A program made the position numbers and the translations under genes. A stretch of DNA of 64,000 nt from assembly GCA_964251965.1 (NCBI GenBank), contig CAXULQ010000001.1, positions 434,001-498,000 of the forward strand. Reading direction: 5' to 3'. The stretch comes from Mucilaginibacter_A sp964251965 (lineage in GTDB: Bacteria; Bacteroidota; Bacteroidia; Sphingobacteriales; Sphingobacteriaceae). The stretch's first letter is position 1. Each line of letters begins with the position of its first letter. This document shows, in pieces, positions 26,098-35,176 of this stretch. The notes beneath the pieces were generated by a model, which did no database searches, had not been told where the DNA came from, and worked only from the letters and a program-made list of their open reading frames with translations.

Positions 26098-27009
26098 TCA
26101 AGCCGTAAATAACCTGCCTTCTATGGCCAGGTCTGTTTGTTCAAAAACAGATCTGGCTTCTTCCAGTATTCCTTCTAACGTTTTGTACCGGGCAGAAAAA
26201 TGACCGATCAGCAAGTTTTTAACAGAAGCTTTTAGGGCAATTTCTCCGGCCTGCCAAGCTGTTGTATGGTAAGTTTCTTGTGCCCTCGACAATAAATCGT
26301 GCATAAAAGTAGCTTCGTGGTAAAGCAAATCTACATTTTGTATTTGTGCAAGATAATTTTCGCCAGCTAAAGTATCCGAACAATAAGCGTAACTTTTAGG
26401 TTTTTCCGGACTGATTGTAAACGTAGAATTTGGAATAGAATCGCCCTGTTCGTTTATAAAATCTTTTCCTTTTTTTAAATTGAAAAACTGGTTTCGGCCG
26501 ACTTTATAAAGCTCTAACTGATTCGCATCTAATTTTAAGAGAGGTTTTTTTTGCCGAAATAAAAACCCTGTGCAAGGAATCCGGTGGTTTAAAATAATGG
26601 TTTCAACAGTAATATCCTGATTATCCAATATTACCTCCGAAAAATTGGTATGCAAAGGATGAAAATCAATATCATAACCAAGGTTTGTCCATGAACATTC
26701 TAAATGGACATCTATGATTTTTTTTAAGTCTGGAGGACCAAAAAGGTACATTGTCTTTTTTCGCCCATTTAAATGCATGGAAGAAAGTAATCCAATTAAG
26801 CCAAGGTAATGATCGCCATGTAAATGGCTGATAAATATATGGTCTATTTTACTGGGCTTGATATCAAAACGCAGCATTTGTTGCTGTGTGCCTTCGCCGC
26901 AATCAATTAAATAAATTCTTTCGTTTATATTTAATGCCTGTGAAGTTGGGTTTCTGTTATAAATAGGAGTTGCCGAGCTACTACCCAGTATGGTTACATC
27001 AAATCTCAT
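26098..27009 (-). CDS. rnz: Ribonuclease Z
   Basis: A metallo-beta-lactamase-fold endonuclease that trims tRNA 3' ends. The metal site HLHGDH is at residues 62-67. Further ligands lie in NHRIPCTGF (about 140) and YHEATF (about 230), and HFSAR is near 270. The 303-residue length is that of short-form RNase Z/ElaC. The CCA ends are not encoded in the two tRNAs of this window, which fits a need for the enzyme. It follows the STAS gene by 19 bases as the last gene of a four-gene unit (phoH, purC, STAS, rnz). Confidence 0.93.
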   Translation of the reverse strand: MRFDVTILGSSSATPIYNRNPTSQALNINERIYLIDCGEGTQQQMLRFDIKPSKIDHIFISHLHGDHYLGLIGLLSSMHLNGRKKTMYLFGPPDLKKIIDVHLECSWTNLGYDIDFHPLHTNFSEVILDNQDITVETIILNHRIPCTGFLFRQKKPLLKLDANQLELYKVGRNQFFNLKKGKDFINEQGDSIPNSTFTISPEKPKSYAYCSDTLAGENYLAQIQNVDLLYHEATFMHDLLSRAQETYHTTAWQAGEIALKASVKNLLIGHFSARYKTLEGILEEARSVFEQTDLAIEGRLFTA

Positions 27010-27028
27010 TTCCCGGGCAGAAAACTAA

Positions 27029-27406
27029 TTATTTTATTTCTTTTTTAAGCTCTTTTTCAATCTCTTCCATAAAGATCAAATCAATTGCTTCTTCGGTAGT
27101 ACTTACGATAGATAGTACACTTTCCAACTGAGAAATGGAAATTAGCCGTGCAACAGAATCAGTTATACCGGTTAATATAAAATTACCATCAGCATTTTTA
27201 CAAATACGATGTCCGACAAGTAAACTACTTAAACCGGAAGAATCCGAAAATTTGACTGTTGATAAATCTAAAATTATATTACGCTGGCCATCAGTATTCA
27301 TTAAGATTAACTCTGATTTAAGCCTTGGAGAAATTAATGAATTCAATTTTGATTCGTTTAACTTAATCAAAACATATTTTTCATGTTTATCAACCGTAAA
27401 TTTCAT
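27029..27406 (-). CDS. STAS-domain anti-sigma factor antagonist-like protein
   Basis: A 125-residue single STAS domain like SpoIIAA/RsbV. The hallmark IILDLSTVKFSDSSGLSSLL (residues 45-64) contains the Ser56/Ser57 pair at the usual phosphorylation site. In known systems the serine is phosphorylated by an anti-sigma kinase and the free form releases a sigma factor or other partner. No kinase or PP2C gene is nearby. It lies between purC and rnz, and its regulatory partner in this organism is unknown. Confidence 0.85.
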   Translation of the reverse strand: MKFTVDKHEKYVLIKLNESKLNSLISPRLKSELILMNTDGQRNIILDLSTVKFSDSSGLSSLLVGHRICKNADGNFILTGITDSVARLISISQLESVLSIVSTTEEAIDLIFMEEIEKELKKEIK

Positions 27407-27461
27407 ATATTTCTAATATTAATAGTTAAAGATAGGATATTTCATGTAGAAATAAAAAAGT

Positions 27462-28412
27462 TTAACGTAAAAGCGTAAGCGCATCAACGATATTTTTTTC
27501 AATTCTGAGATTGATATCCGTTTCATTATATTTTTTAAATGGCACACAGGTTATATATTCGTATAATTCGATGTAACGGTTTGATATAGAATCAATAATT
27601 TCTGGAGTCATTTCAGGAGGTTGCTGTCCCTCCTGCCCCGAAAAATGATTGTCTAACAACCACTTTCGCACAAATTCTTTTGATAACTGCTTTTGGGTTT
27701 CACCTTTTTCCTGGCGTTCGGCATATCCTTCTTTATAAAAATATCTGGAAGAATCTGGTGTATGGATTTCGTCAATTAAAAATATCTTTCCGTCTGCCTT
27801 TCCAAACTCGTATTTTGTATCTACTAAAATCAGCCCGCGTTCATTTGCTATTTCAGTGCCACGTTTAAAAAGTGCATAAGTATATTTTTCCAGTTCAAGG
27901 TAATCTGCTTCTGCAACGATTGCTTTTGATAAAATATCTTCTCTCGAAATGTCTTCATCATGACCGACACTCGCTTTTGTTGTAGGCGTAATGATCGGTT
28001 CGGTCAACCGGTCGTTTTCTTTCAAACCGTTGGGCAGGTTTACACCGCAGATGCTTCTTTTACCGGCTAAATATTCGCGCCAGGCGTGGCCTGCCAAGTA
28101 TCCACGAATCACCATTTCCACTTTAAAAGGCTCACAAATACGGCCAATGGTTACATTTGGATCCGGAACAGTAATTACCCAGTTAGGAACAATGTCGTCA
28201 GTTGCTTTTAAAAACCCGGCGGCAATTTGGTTAAGCACCTGTCCTTTATAAGGGATAGGTTTGGGCAGCACTACATCAAAAGCAGAAATACGGTCTGTGG
28301 CTACCATTACTAAATATTTGTTGCCGATGGTATATACATCTCTTACCTTGCCCCTGTAAAAATTGGTTTGCCCGGGAAATTTAAAATCTGTTTCTTTAAT
28401 CGCCTCCATCAA
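27462..28412 (-). CDS. purC: Phosphoribosylaminoimidazole-succinocarboxamide synthase
   Basis: PurC joins CAIR and aspartate with ATP in purine synthesis. The 316-residue protein shows FYRGKVRDVYTIG near the N-terminus, DRISAFDVVLPKPIPYKG (about 40-57), RGYLAGHAWREY (about 100-111), PIITPTTKA and ILVDTKYEFGKA. It resembles the longer yeast-like/Bacteroidota form rather than the 240-residue E. coli enzyme. A dispersed motif copy at 28052-28062 encodes GKRSI just after the substrate-binding region. It lies 12 bases after phoH. Confidence 0.95.
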   Translation of the reverse strand: MMEAIKETDFKFPGQTNFYRGKVRDVYTIGNKYLVMVATDRISAFDVVLPKPIPYKGQVLNQIAAGFLKATDDIVPNWVITVPDPNVTIGRICEPFKVEMVIRGYLAGHAWREYLAGKRSICGVNLPNGLKENDRLTEPIITPTTKASVGHDEDISREDILSKAIVAEADYLELEKYTYALFKRGTEIANERGLILVDTKYEFGKADGKIFLIDEIHTPDSSRYFYKEGYAERQEKGETQKQLSKEFVRKWLLDNHFSGQEGQQPPEMTPEIIDSISNRYIELYEYITCVPFKKYNETDINLRIEKNIVDALTLLR

Positions 28413-28424
28413 TCTGTCCTTTGC

Positions 28425-29390
28425 TTACTGAATATCCCCGTAGGCTTCTAAAATTCGCCTTACCAATTTATGCCTTACCACATCTTCTCCTGTTAAGTAA
28501 ATAATATCTATGCCTTTTATATCTGGTAAAATACGCAAAGCAAGGTGTAGGCCGGATTGTTGTTTCCTTGGAAGGTCAATCTGTGTAACGTCTCCCGTAA
28601 CAATAAATTTCGCCGTTGGCCCCATCCGCGTTAAAAACATCTTTAACTGCATATCGGTTGTGTTTTGTGCTTCGTCTAAAATTACAAAACAATTATCCAG
28701 CGTTCGGCCGCGCATAAAGGCCAAAGGCGCTATTTCAATAGTGCGGTTTTCCAGATAGGCTTTTAAGCGTTCCGCCGGGATCATATCATCCAAAGCATCG
28801 TACAACGGACGCAAATACGGGTCTATTTTTTCTTTCAGGTCGCCCGGCAAAAAGCCAAGGTTTTCTCCGGCTTCTACTGCTGGGCGAGTTAAAATTATCC
28901 TTTTAATTTCTTTATTTTTCAATGCCCTCACAGCAAGTGCAACTGCTGTGTAGGTTTTGCCTGTACCAGCTGGCCCGATTGCAAAAACAACATCATTTTT
29001 GGTGATGCTATTTACCATACGCTGCTGATTGGCAGTACGCGCTTTAATCATGAGGCCGTTTGTACCGAAAACAATCACTTCTCCGTTTCCGGTTTTGTCT
29101 TGTCCGTTTTGTTCAGGTACAACAGTTGATAAAGAACCTTTCGGGCCTAAAATACGTTCAATATCCTGCAAATTTATTTTTTGAAATTTTTCTATGTGGG
29201 CAAGTAATTGGTTTAGTTTTTCTTCAAAAATTTTGATCTCTGTTTCATCCCCTAATACCTTAATATCACTGCCGCGGGCAACAATTTTTAATTTAGGATA
29301 CTGTCTCTTTATAATTTCAAAATGATCATTATTTGGCCCCCACAATACGGCAGGATTTATGGCGTCAATCGTTACATTTAGTTCGTTCAA
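28425..29390 (-). CDS. PhoH-family ATPase
   Basis: A 321-residue PhoH/YbeZ-type protein. An N-terminal KH-like part (about 15-70, with KIVARGSDIKVLGDE) precedes the P-loop ATPase core: Walker A GPAGTGKT (about 138-145), Walker B CFVILDEAQN (about 230-239), then FIVTGDVTQIDLP. YbeZ works with the endonuclease YbeY in ribosome maturation; the exact role here is not shown. It is the first gene of the phoH-purC-STAS-rnz unit. Confidence 0.9.
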   Translation of the reverse strand: MNELNVTIDAINPAVLWGPNNDHFEIIKRQYPKLKIVARGSDIKVLGDETEIKIFEEKLNQLLAHIEKFQKINLQDIERILGPKGSLSTVVPEQNGQDKTGNGEVIVFGTNGLMIKARTANQQRMVNSITKNDVVFAIGPAGTGKTYTAVALAVRALKNKEIKRIILTRPAVEAGENLGFLPGDLKEKIDPYLRPLYDALDDMIPAERLKAYLENRTIEIAPLAFMRGRTLDNCFVILDEAQNTTDMQLKMFLTRMGPTAKFIVTGDVTQIDLPRKQQSGLHLALRILPDIKGIDIIYLTGEDVVRHKLVRRILEAYGDIQ

Positions 29391-29491
29391 GCTTTAAGAA
29401 TTTTTAGTTGTCATTTTTTATGCTTAAAAATTTAATATTTGCAGCACTTTATAGCTATCCACAAGATTAGTAATAAATATCCAAAAATTTA

Positions 29492-30268
29492 ATGGCAATC
29501 ATAACTTTAACTACAGACCTGGGCAATAAAGACATCTATCAGGCTGCCCTCAAAGGTAGTATTTTAAAGCTGTTGCCTCATGTTAACATTGTTGATATAA
29601 CGCATTCAATATCAGTTTTTAATGTTCCGCAGGCTGCTTTTATCCTCAAAAACAGCTACCATTACTTCCCCGAAGAAACGGTTCATTTAATCGGAATTGA
29701 TACGGTTTATAATGAAGAGACGCGCTATGTGGCCATCCGTTATCAAAACCATTATTTTGTTGGGGCCGATAATGGGATTTTTTCTTTGATTTTCGACCGG
29801 ATCCCAGATGAAATTGTAGAGATCAATATGATGCAGGATTTAAAATTCCTGCATTTTCCTTTGGCTGATATTTTTGTGAGAGCTGCCTGTCATCTGGCAG
29901 AAAAAGGAAAGCTGACCGATATTGGTGTCCCGATTATCAGGTTAGAGAAAAAAATGACGTTACAGCCGGTGATCGACCAGAACCTGATCAAAGGAAGTGT
30001 AATTTATATTGATTCTTTTCAGAACGTAATCACCAACATCACTAAAAACCTTTTTACAGAAGTGCAAAACGGACGGCAATTTGTGCTTTATTTTAAACGA
30101 AACGAATCCATTAATAAACTGAGCTGGCATTACAACGAAGTGCCCGAAGGCGAAAAACTTTGTTTGTTTGGCATTAGCGATCATTTAGAAATCGCCATTA
30201 ATAAAGGAAATGCAAGTGGTTTATTGGGTTTAAATGTTGGCGATATTGTTAGGATTGAGTTTTTGTAG
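29492..30268 (+). CDS. SAM hydrolase (DUF62 / SAM hydroxide adenosyltransferase)
   Basis: A 258-residue member of the chlorinase/fluorinase-like DUF62 family. Housekeeping members hydrolyse S-adenosylmethionine to adenosine and methionine. The N-terminus ITLTTDLGNKDIYQAALKG contains the conserved Asp. HSISVFNVPQAAFIL, VGADNGIFS and the C-terminal IYIDSFQNVITNI segment match the family layout of a large N-terminal and a small C-terminal domain. It is divergent from phoH and monocistronic. The biological role of SAM hydrolysis is not established in this context. Confidence 0.88.
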   Translation: MAIITLTTDLGNKDIYQAALKGSILKLLPHVNIVDITHSISVFNVPQAAFILKNSYHYFPEETVHLIGIDTVYNEETRYVAIRYQNHYFVGADNGIFSLIFDRIPDEIVEINMMQDLKFLHFPLADIFVRAACHLAEKGKLTDIGVPIIRLEKKMTLQPVIDQNLIKGSVIYIDSFQNVITNITKNLFTEVQNGRQFVLYFKRNESINKLSWHYNEVPEGEKLCLFGISDHLEIAINKGNASGLLGLNVGDIVRIEFL

Positions 30269-30279
30269 GAGAAAAAGGT

Positions 30280-30306
30280 ATCAGCTTTCAGTAATCAGCT
30301 TTCAGT
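30280..30306 (+). repeat. Short tandem direct repeat
   Basis: The 13-mer ATCAGCTTTCAGT occurs twice (30280-30292 and 30294-30306) with one base between, in the gap before the next gene. No function is apparent. Confidence 0.7.
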
Positions 30307-30357
30307 TTTGCAAATTCAATTTTCTCGATTTTAGAAAAATCAACTAACCAAACCTCC

Positions 30358-30876
30358 ATGAAAAAACGGTTCTTTATCATGCTGATGCTTCTTTTACCAG
30401 TACTTTTTGTGCATGCTCAACAAACCGATTCTTTAGCTTACCAGTTGCAGCGGAAAAAAGTAAATAATTTATTGGCCAAAAGAAGCACTACGTTTAACCA
30501 GTATTTTCAAAGTTTGGAAATGCACACTGGCATTTTTGGTTTGCAAACTAAAAAAGACATTCGCCGCTCGAACGAAATTTTGATGGATATTGTTAAAACC
30601 GACAATGCTGTTTTTAAGGAGTTAAAAATATTGCTGGATTACCGCGCAACGGTGCAAACGCAGGTAATGGATCAGTCCAAAGAATCAGAAAACCGCAATA
30701 CTTCTTTTATCGGTACAATTAATAAGCTGCGCGATCAAACCGAAAAACTCAAAGCAGAAGCAGAAAAAAACAACAAAGAAGCAGAACACTTTAGAAATCT
30801 ACTGCTAATTGCGGCCGTTTTTATTTTGTTTTTGGTTTTTATAATCATCAGGATTAAGTCAACTAAAACCCGTTGA
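30358..30876 (+). CDS. Hypothetical exported coiled-coil protein with C-terminal anchor
   Basis: A 172-residue protein of no named family. A signal peptide (MKKRFFIMLMLLLPVLFVHAQ) ends at about residue 21. The middle is helical and charged, and the segment FIGTINKLRDQTEKLKAEAEKN (about 115-140) is a likely coiled coil. A C-terminal transmembrane helix (LLLIAAVFILFLVFIIIRI, about 148-166) is followed by basic residues. It should sit in the inner membrane facing the periplasm. Two motif copies lie inside: one in the signal peptide (30386, encoding LLLP) and one at 30699 (encoding TSFIG). Confidence 0.65.
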   Translation: MKKRFFIMLMLLLPVLFVHAQQTDSLAYQLQRKKVNNLLAKRSTTFNQYFQSLEMHTGIFGLQTKKDIRRSNEILMDIVKTDNAVFKELKILLDYRATVQTQVMDQSKESENRNTSFIGTINKLRDQTEKLKAEAEKNNKEAEHFRNLLLIAAVFILFLVFIIIRIKSTKTR

Positions 30877-30936
30877 ACCGCTAAAGCCAAACATTTTCGA
30901 TAAAATTGCTCCTTTTATCACGGCAATTAAAAATAC

Positions 30937-32760
30937 ATGGCAAGAGCACGATTAAATAGCGGCAATACACAGGAAGAGGATTTGCCAAAAGCAAAATTAA
31001 ACCGGGAAAGCCTTGACAAAATAGCAAAACTGCTGGTTTACCTAAAGCCTTACCGGGCAAAGTTTTTTTGGGCTTTAATTTTCCTCTTTTTAACCAGCTT
31101 AACCGGTTTGGCTTTTCCTTCTTTTTTGGGCGCGCTGATTGATGCCGCGCAAGGCAAGCAACGATATTCATTTTTGCCGCCAACCATTAATGCCATTGGT
31201 TCGCTTGCTTTTGCCGTATTGCTGGTACAGGCTTTGGTTTCTTATTTTAGAGTGATCTGGTTTGTACAGGTGGCAGAAAACGCTTTGGCAGATATCCGGC
31301 GCGATACTTATTTCAAGCTGATCACTTTACCAATGAACTTTTTTTCTAACCGAAGGGTTGGAGAATTAAACAGCCGGATTTCTGCCGATCTTTCCCAAAT
31401 ACAAGACGCGATCACCACCACTTTGGCGGAAATGATCCGTCAGTTAGTTTTGATGATTGGCGGGATTATTTTGCTAACGATCTTCTCCATCAAACTAACG
31501 TTCACATTACTGCTAATTTTACCGGTTTTGATTGTGGTGGCCGTTTTCTTCGGAAGGTTTATCCGGAAAATCTCTCGCGAAGCACAGGATAAACTGGCCG
31601 AATCCAACACCATTGTAGAAGAAACGCTGCAAGGGATTTCTAACGTAAAAGCATTTGTAAACGAAGCATTTGAAGCCGGGCGATATGAAAAGAAAATACG
31701 TGAAGTTGCCGGGATTGCCGTTCGTGGTGCCAAATTTCGTGGGTTGTTTGCTTCTTTTATCGTGTTTTGTTTGTTCGGGGCGATTGTGGCCGTTATTTGG
31801 TACGGATCGGTTTTGGTTAGCCATGGAGAAATGTCTGTCGGTAACCTCACCACTTTTATTTTGTATTCCATTTTTGTTGGCGCAGCGATGGGAAGTTTTC
31901 CGGAATTATATGCCGGATTGCAAAAAGCAGTGGGCGCAAGCGAACGCGTACTGGAAATTTTAGGCGAACAAGGCGAAGCCATTTCAATCAAAATAGCCGA
32001 TAATGCCGTTCAACAGCCTATCTCTGGTAATCTTGATTTTGATCACGTTGTTTTTGCTTATCCTTCCCGCACAGAAATTACGGTGCTAAAAGAAGTATCG
32101 TTCAGCGCACGTTCTGGGGAAAGAGTTGCTATTGTTGGACCGAGCGGCGCAGGAAAATCAACTATCGCCGGATTGATCCTTCAATTTTATCATCCTCAAA
32201 ATGGTTCGGTTTTGTTTGATGGAAAACCGGCTTCCTCCTATTCGCTTACCGATATTCGTAACCAGGTTGCCATTGTACCGCAGGATGTTTTGCTTTTTGG
32301 CGGAACCATCCGCGAAAATATTGCATATGGAAAATTAAGTGCTACCGAACAAGAAGTTGTCCAGGCAGCACAACGTGCCAATGCAGATCAGTTTATCACT
32401 TCTTTCCCTGAAGGTTACAATACGGTTGTGGGCGAACGCGGCGTTAAATTATCCGGCGGACAACGCCAGCGGATTGCCATTGCAAGGGCTTTATTAAAAA
32501 ATCCATCAATCTTGATTTTGGACGAAGCAACCTCTTCATTGGATTCAGAATCAGAACGTTTGGTACAGGAAGCTTTAGAGGAACTGATGAAAAACCGCAC
32601 TTCCATCATCATTGCGCACCGCTTGTCAACCATCCGCGAAGCAAACCAAATTATTGTTTTGGAAAAAGGAAAAGTGATTGAAAGCGGCACACATGACGAA
32701 TTGGTTACCAACGAAGGCGGCCTTTATCGTTACCTTAGCAGCTTGCAATTTGAAGTTTAA
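30937..32760 (+). CDS. ABC exporter half-transporter (MsbA/ABCB-like)
   Basis: A 607-residue fusion of a six-helix transmembrane domain (about 35-330) and a nucleotide-binding domain (about 365-600), which works as a dimer. Walker A GPSGAGKST lies at about 400, the signature LSGGQRQR at about 505, Walker B ILILDEATSSLDS just after, and the H-loop in IIAHRLSTI. Substrate class (lipid, peptide or drug) cannot be read from sequence alone. The gene is monocistronic, and a motif copy lies 20 bases after the stop. Confidence 0.92.
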   Translation: MARARLNSGNTQEEDLPKAKLNRESLDKIAKLLVYLKPYRAKFFWALIFLFLTSLTGLAFPSFLGALIDAAQGKQRYSFLPPTINAIGSLAFAVLLVQALVSYFRVIWFVQVAENALADIRRDTYFKLITLPMNFFSNRRVGELNSRISADLSQIQDAITTTLAEMIRQLVLMIGGIILLTIFSIKLTFTLLLILPVLIVVAVFFGRFIRKISREAQDKLAESNTIVEETLQGISNVKAFVNEAFEAGRYEKKIREVAGIAVRGAKFRGLFASFIVFCLFGAIVAVIWYGSVLVSHGEMSVGNLTTFILYSIFVGAAMGSFPELYAGLQKAVGASERVLEILGEQGEAISIKIADNAVQQPISGNLDFDHVVFAYPSRTEITVLKEVSFSARSGERVAIVGPSGAGKSTIAGLILQFYHPQNGSVLFDGKPASSYSLTDIRNQVAIVPQDVLLFGGTIRENIAYGKLSATEQEVVQAAQRANADQFITSFPEGYNTVVGERGVKLSGGQRQRIAIARALLKNPSILILDEATSSLDSESERLVQEALEELMKNRTSIIIAHRLSTIREANQIIVLEKGKVIESGTHDELVTNEGGLYRYLSSLQFEV

Positions 32761-32780
32761 GCTGGTTAAATAAACGGCAA

Positions 32781-32791
32781 TGCTTCTTTTA
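32781..32791 (+). repeat. Dispersed motif copy (TGCTTCTTTTA)
   Basis: Exact copy between the ABC exporter and beta-CASP genes, with the extension TCA then ATAAAAAAT. Confidence 0.8.
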
Positions 32792-32831
32792 TCACATAAA
32801 AAATAGCGTTTAATGCGCAGAAAGATATTAA

Positions 32832-34235
32832 ATGAAATTAACGATTTGGGGTGCCGCCGAGCAAGTTACCGGCAGCATGCACCTGCTTGAAACTGAAGAT
32901 CACTATAAAATTTTGATAGATTGTGGCTTGGACTACGAACGGGACCACAACGTACAACTAAACGAAGACTTTCCTTTTAATCCCGGTGAAATTGACCTGG
33001 TGATTTTGACACATGCGCACATCGACCATTCCGGCAATTTGCCCACATTGGTACGGATGGGTTTTAAAGGACAAATCCTGTGTACGCCGCCAACCGCCGA
33101 ACTTGCCGAATTGCTACTGATGGATTCTGTGAACATTTTTATGCACAAAGCGCAAAAAAGCAGAAAACATCGCGGCCACAAACGGCGCGACGGTAGCAGA
33201 AATATCCAACCGCTTTACCTGCAAAAACATGTTTTAGATACTATCGACCGTTTTGTAACCATTGGTTTTAACAAACCTTTTCGTGTTCATGGCGATATCG
33301 AATTGAGTTTTATCCCTGTTGGGCATTTGCTTGGTGCAGCCGCGGCAGTTTTGAAGATCACCGAAAACGGCGAGGAAAAAACGATCACTTTTACCGGTGA
33401 TATTGGCCGCAATAACTATCCAACTTTGCCTGATCCGCAGGCACTGCCGCCATCCGATTATCTCGTTTCCGAATCTACTTATGGCGGCAGAAACCATTCT
33501 GTAGGAAAAACGATTGAAGAGGTTTTGACAGAAACCATCGAAAAATGTTGTGTAAAAGAAGGTGGACGGCTTATCATTCCGGCTTTCAGCATTGGCCGTA
33601 CACAAGCTTTAGTTTTCTCGCTCAACAAAATATTTTCGAAAGGACTGCTTCCGCCGGTCAAGGTTTTTGTAGATAGCCCGATGGCAAGTTCATCTACCCG
33701 GATTTTCAGGAAATACCATAATTTGCTGAGTGATGAATCGCAAGAGTTTTATCGAAATTCGGGAGATGAATTTGAGTTTGATAATTTAACTTATGTAGAA
33801 AACCTGAAAGATAGCCGCCAGGTTTCTAACTATTTTGAACCTTGCATCATCATTTCTTCTGCCGGCATGTTGGAAGGCGGACGTATCCAAGACCATCTTT
33901 TTTATAATATCCAGAATTATTATTGTACCATTTTGTTTATTGGCTATTGTGCCAAAGGGACTTTAGGACATCGCTTGCTTCGCGGAGATCCTATCGTTCA
34001 TGTAAAAGACCGCGACCTTGCTGTTTACGCAACCATCAAACAAACTGATTTATTTAGTGCCCACGGCGATCACCAAGACTTGGTAAACACCGTTAAACAA
34101 TTAGATGCAACGCAACTTAAACAGGTTTTTCTCGTACACGGGGAAACAACGAGTATGCAAGCTTTAGCTGAAACTTTAGGGGAAGACGGATATGCGGTAA
34201 CAGTTGCAAAAAAAGGGTTTGCCTACCAGTTGTAA
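32832..34235 (+). CDS. Metallo-beta-lactamase / beta-CASP RNA-processing hydrolase
   Basis: A 467-residue protein of the archaeal/bacterial CPSF-like group. The metal-binding HAHIDHSG motif is at about 61-68, further ligands are around VGHLLGAAAAVL and TFTGDIGRNN (about 190), and the beta-CASP insertion spans about 210-380 with SESTYGGRNH and SSAGMLEGGRIQ. The C-terminal HGE (VFLVHGETTSMQ, about 437) completes the set. Such enzymes act as RNA endo- or exonucleases. The target is unknown. Confidence 0.88.
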   Translation: MKLTIWGAAEQVTGSMHLLETEDHYKILIDCGLDYERDHNVQLNEDFPFNPGEIDLVILTHAHIDHSGNLPTLVRMGFKGQILCTPPTAELAELLLMDSVNIFMHKAQKSRKHRGHKRRDGSRNIQPLYLQKHVLDTIDRFVTIGFNKPFRVHGDIELSFIPVGHLLGAAAAVLKITENGEEKTITFTGDIGRNNYPTLPDPQALPPSDYLVSESTYGGRNHSVGKTIEEVLTETIEKCCVKEGGRLIIPAFSIGRTQALVFSLNKIFSKGLLPPVKVFVDSPMASSSTRIFRKYHNLLSDESQEFYRNSGDEFEFDNLTYVENLKDSRQVSNYFEPCIIISSAGMLEGGRIQDHLFYNIQNYYCTILFIGYCAKGTLGHRLLRGDPIVHVKDRDLAVYATIKQTDLFSAHGDHQDLVNTVKQLDATQLKQVFLVHGETTSMQALAETLGEDGYAVTVAKKGFAYQL

Positions 34236-34266
34236 GTACTTTTTGTATCTATCAACTAATTTAAAT

Positions 34267-34797
34267 ATGAGTAAACGTTTTTCTTTCCGCAGTGCAATGT
34301 TTGCTGCTGCCATGCTTCTTTTATGCGGTACTTTTTTACAATCCTGTACAGAAGAAATGCCAATTCTTGCTCCTTTAAACGGTACGACTAACAATAGCAA
34401 GATTGTTTTAAATGTTAACAATGCTACTTATACGCTAACAAATAAGAATCCTGGATATGTCTTTTTTGCTCCCATAACTGTAGGAACTGGTAGTTCAAGT
34501 AACATCCAATATAATGTTAATGGTAGTAACGGGCTTCAAACAAATGCGGTTGATTTTATAATAGATTTCGGTTTAAATGCGAATAATAAGTATGTACTTG
34601 TAGGTTCGCAATTGAATTTGAATAATAAAAGTTATACCACTGTTTACAACAACACCGGAAAAGCACAATTGACAATAAATAAGATTGACACAATAGCTAA
34701 CGCAACAAGTGGAAGTTACGCTTATTATTTGTATGATTCTGCGTTCACGCCAACAGATTCCATTTACGTTAACGGTACTTTCAATATTGTGAAATAG
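34267..34797 (+). CDS. Hypothetical lipoprotein, 176 residues
   Basis: The ATG at 34267 begins a clear lipoprotein signal (MSKRFSFRSAMFAAAMLLLC) with lipobox FLQSC and Cys27; the frame extends upstream to 34204 inside the preceding gene, which is less likely. The mature part is Asn/Thr/Ser/Tyr-rich with beta-strand periodicity and no Cys, as in small surface lipoproteins. I recognise no family. A motif copy at 34313 encodes the MLLLC of the signal peptide. Confidence 0.65.
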   Translation: MSKRFSFRSAMFAAAMLLLCGTFLQSCTEEMPILAPLNGTTNNSKIVLNVNNATYTLTNKNPGYVFFAPITVGTGSSSNIQYNVNGSNGLQTNAVDFIIDFGLNANNKYVLVGSQLNLNNKSYTTVYNNTGKAQLTINKIDTIANATSGSYAYYLYDSAFTPTDSIYVNGTFNIVK

Positions 34798-34798
34798 A

Positions 34799-34834
34799 AA
34801 AGGCTTCAAAGGAGTTATTCCTGGAAGCCTTTTA
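34799..34834. terminator. Rho-independent terminator
   Basis: Aaaaggcttc and gaagcctttt arms form a hairpin directly after the lipoprotein stop. It can serve both convergent genes. Confidence 0.75.
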
Positions 34835-34882
34835 GGGAAATTTCAAATATTGATAAAATTGGATTTTATAAAACTCCTTTTA

Positions 34883-35173
34883 TTAATTGATGATTTCTAA
34901 AATCCTGCCCTCACCTAAAATATGCGTGCCTTCACTAAAAGTGAATTGCTTACCATTGCCAAAATCAGCACCGAGATAATTTTTATCTAAAAAAGTTATT
35001 GTAACTTCTCCTTCTTCTCCGGGAATAAATTCTTTTTTATTGATAAGTGTAATTTTACCCGATTTTTTCATGTTATTAACAAAGTTGAACAAAGGTTTGT
35101 AGCCATTTGTAAATGGTGTTTTTCTATACAAATCACCACTAAACAATTTGATTTTAGCTCGAACGTTTAACAT
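34883..35173 (-). CDS. Stand-alone EF-Tu domain-III-like protein
   Basis: This 96-residue protein matches the third beta-barrel domain of elongation factor Tu along its whole length. KTPFTNGYKPLFNF corresponds to the EF-Tu HTPFFxGYRPQFYF segment. FIPGEEGEVTITFL corresponds to the MPGDNxxxxVxL segment, and FSEGTHILGEGRI to the IREGGRTVGAGVV end. No GTPase domain is attached. It lies 3 bases after the toxin-like gene on the minus strand, so they form a pair. It could be a decoy or immunity partner for a factor that binds EF-Tu; this is an inference. The region is AT-rich relative to serA beside it. Confidence 0.6.
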   Translation of the reverse strand: MLNVRAKIKLFSGDLYRKTPFTNGYKPLFNFVNNMKKSGKITLINKKEFIPGEEGEVTITFLDKNYLGADFGNGKQFTFSEGTHILGEGRILEIIN

Positions 35174-35176
35174 AAC

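Noticed and set aside
30280..30306. Tandem ATCAGCTTTCAGT as a regulator binding site
   Set aside because: Two copies only, no match to a known operator and no symmetry; recorded as a repeat without function.
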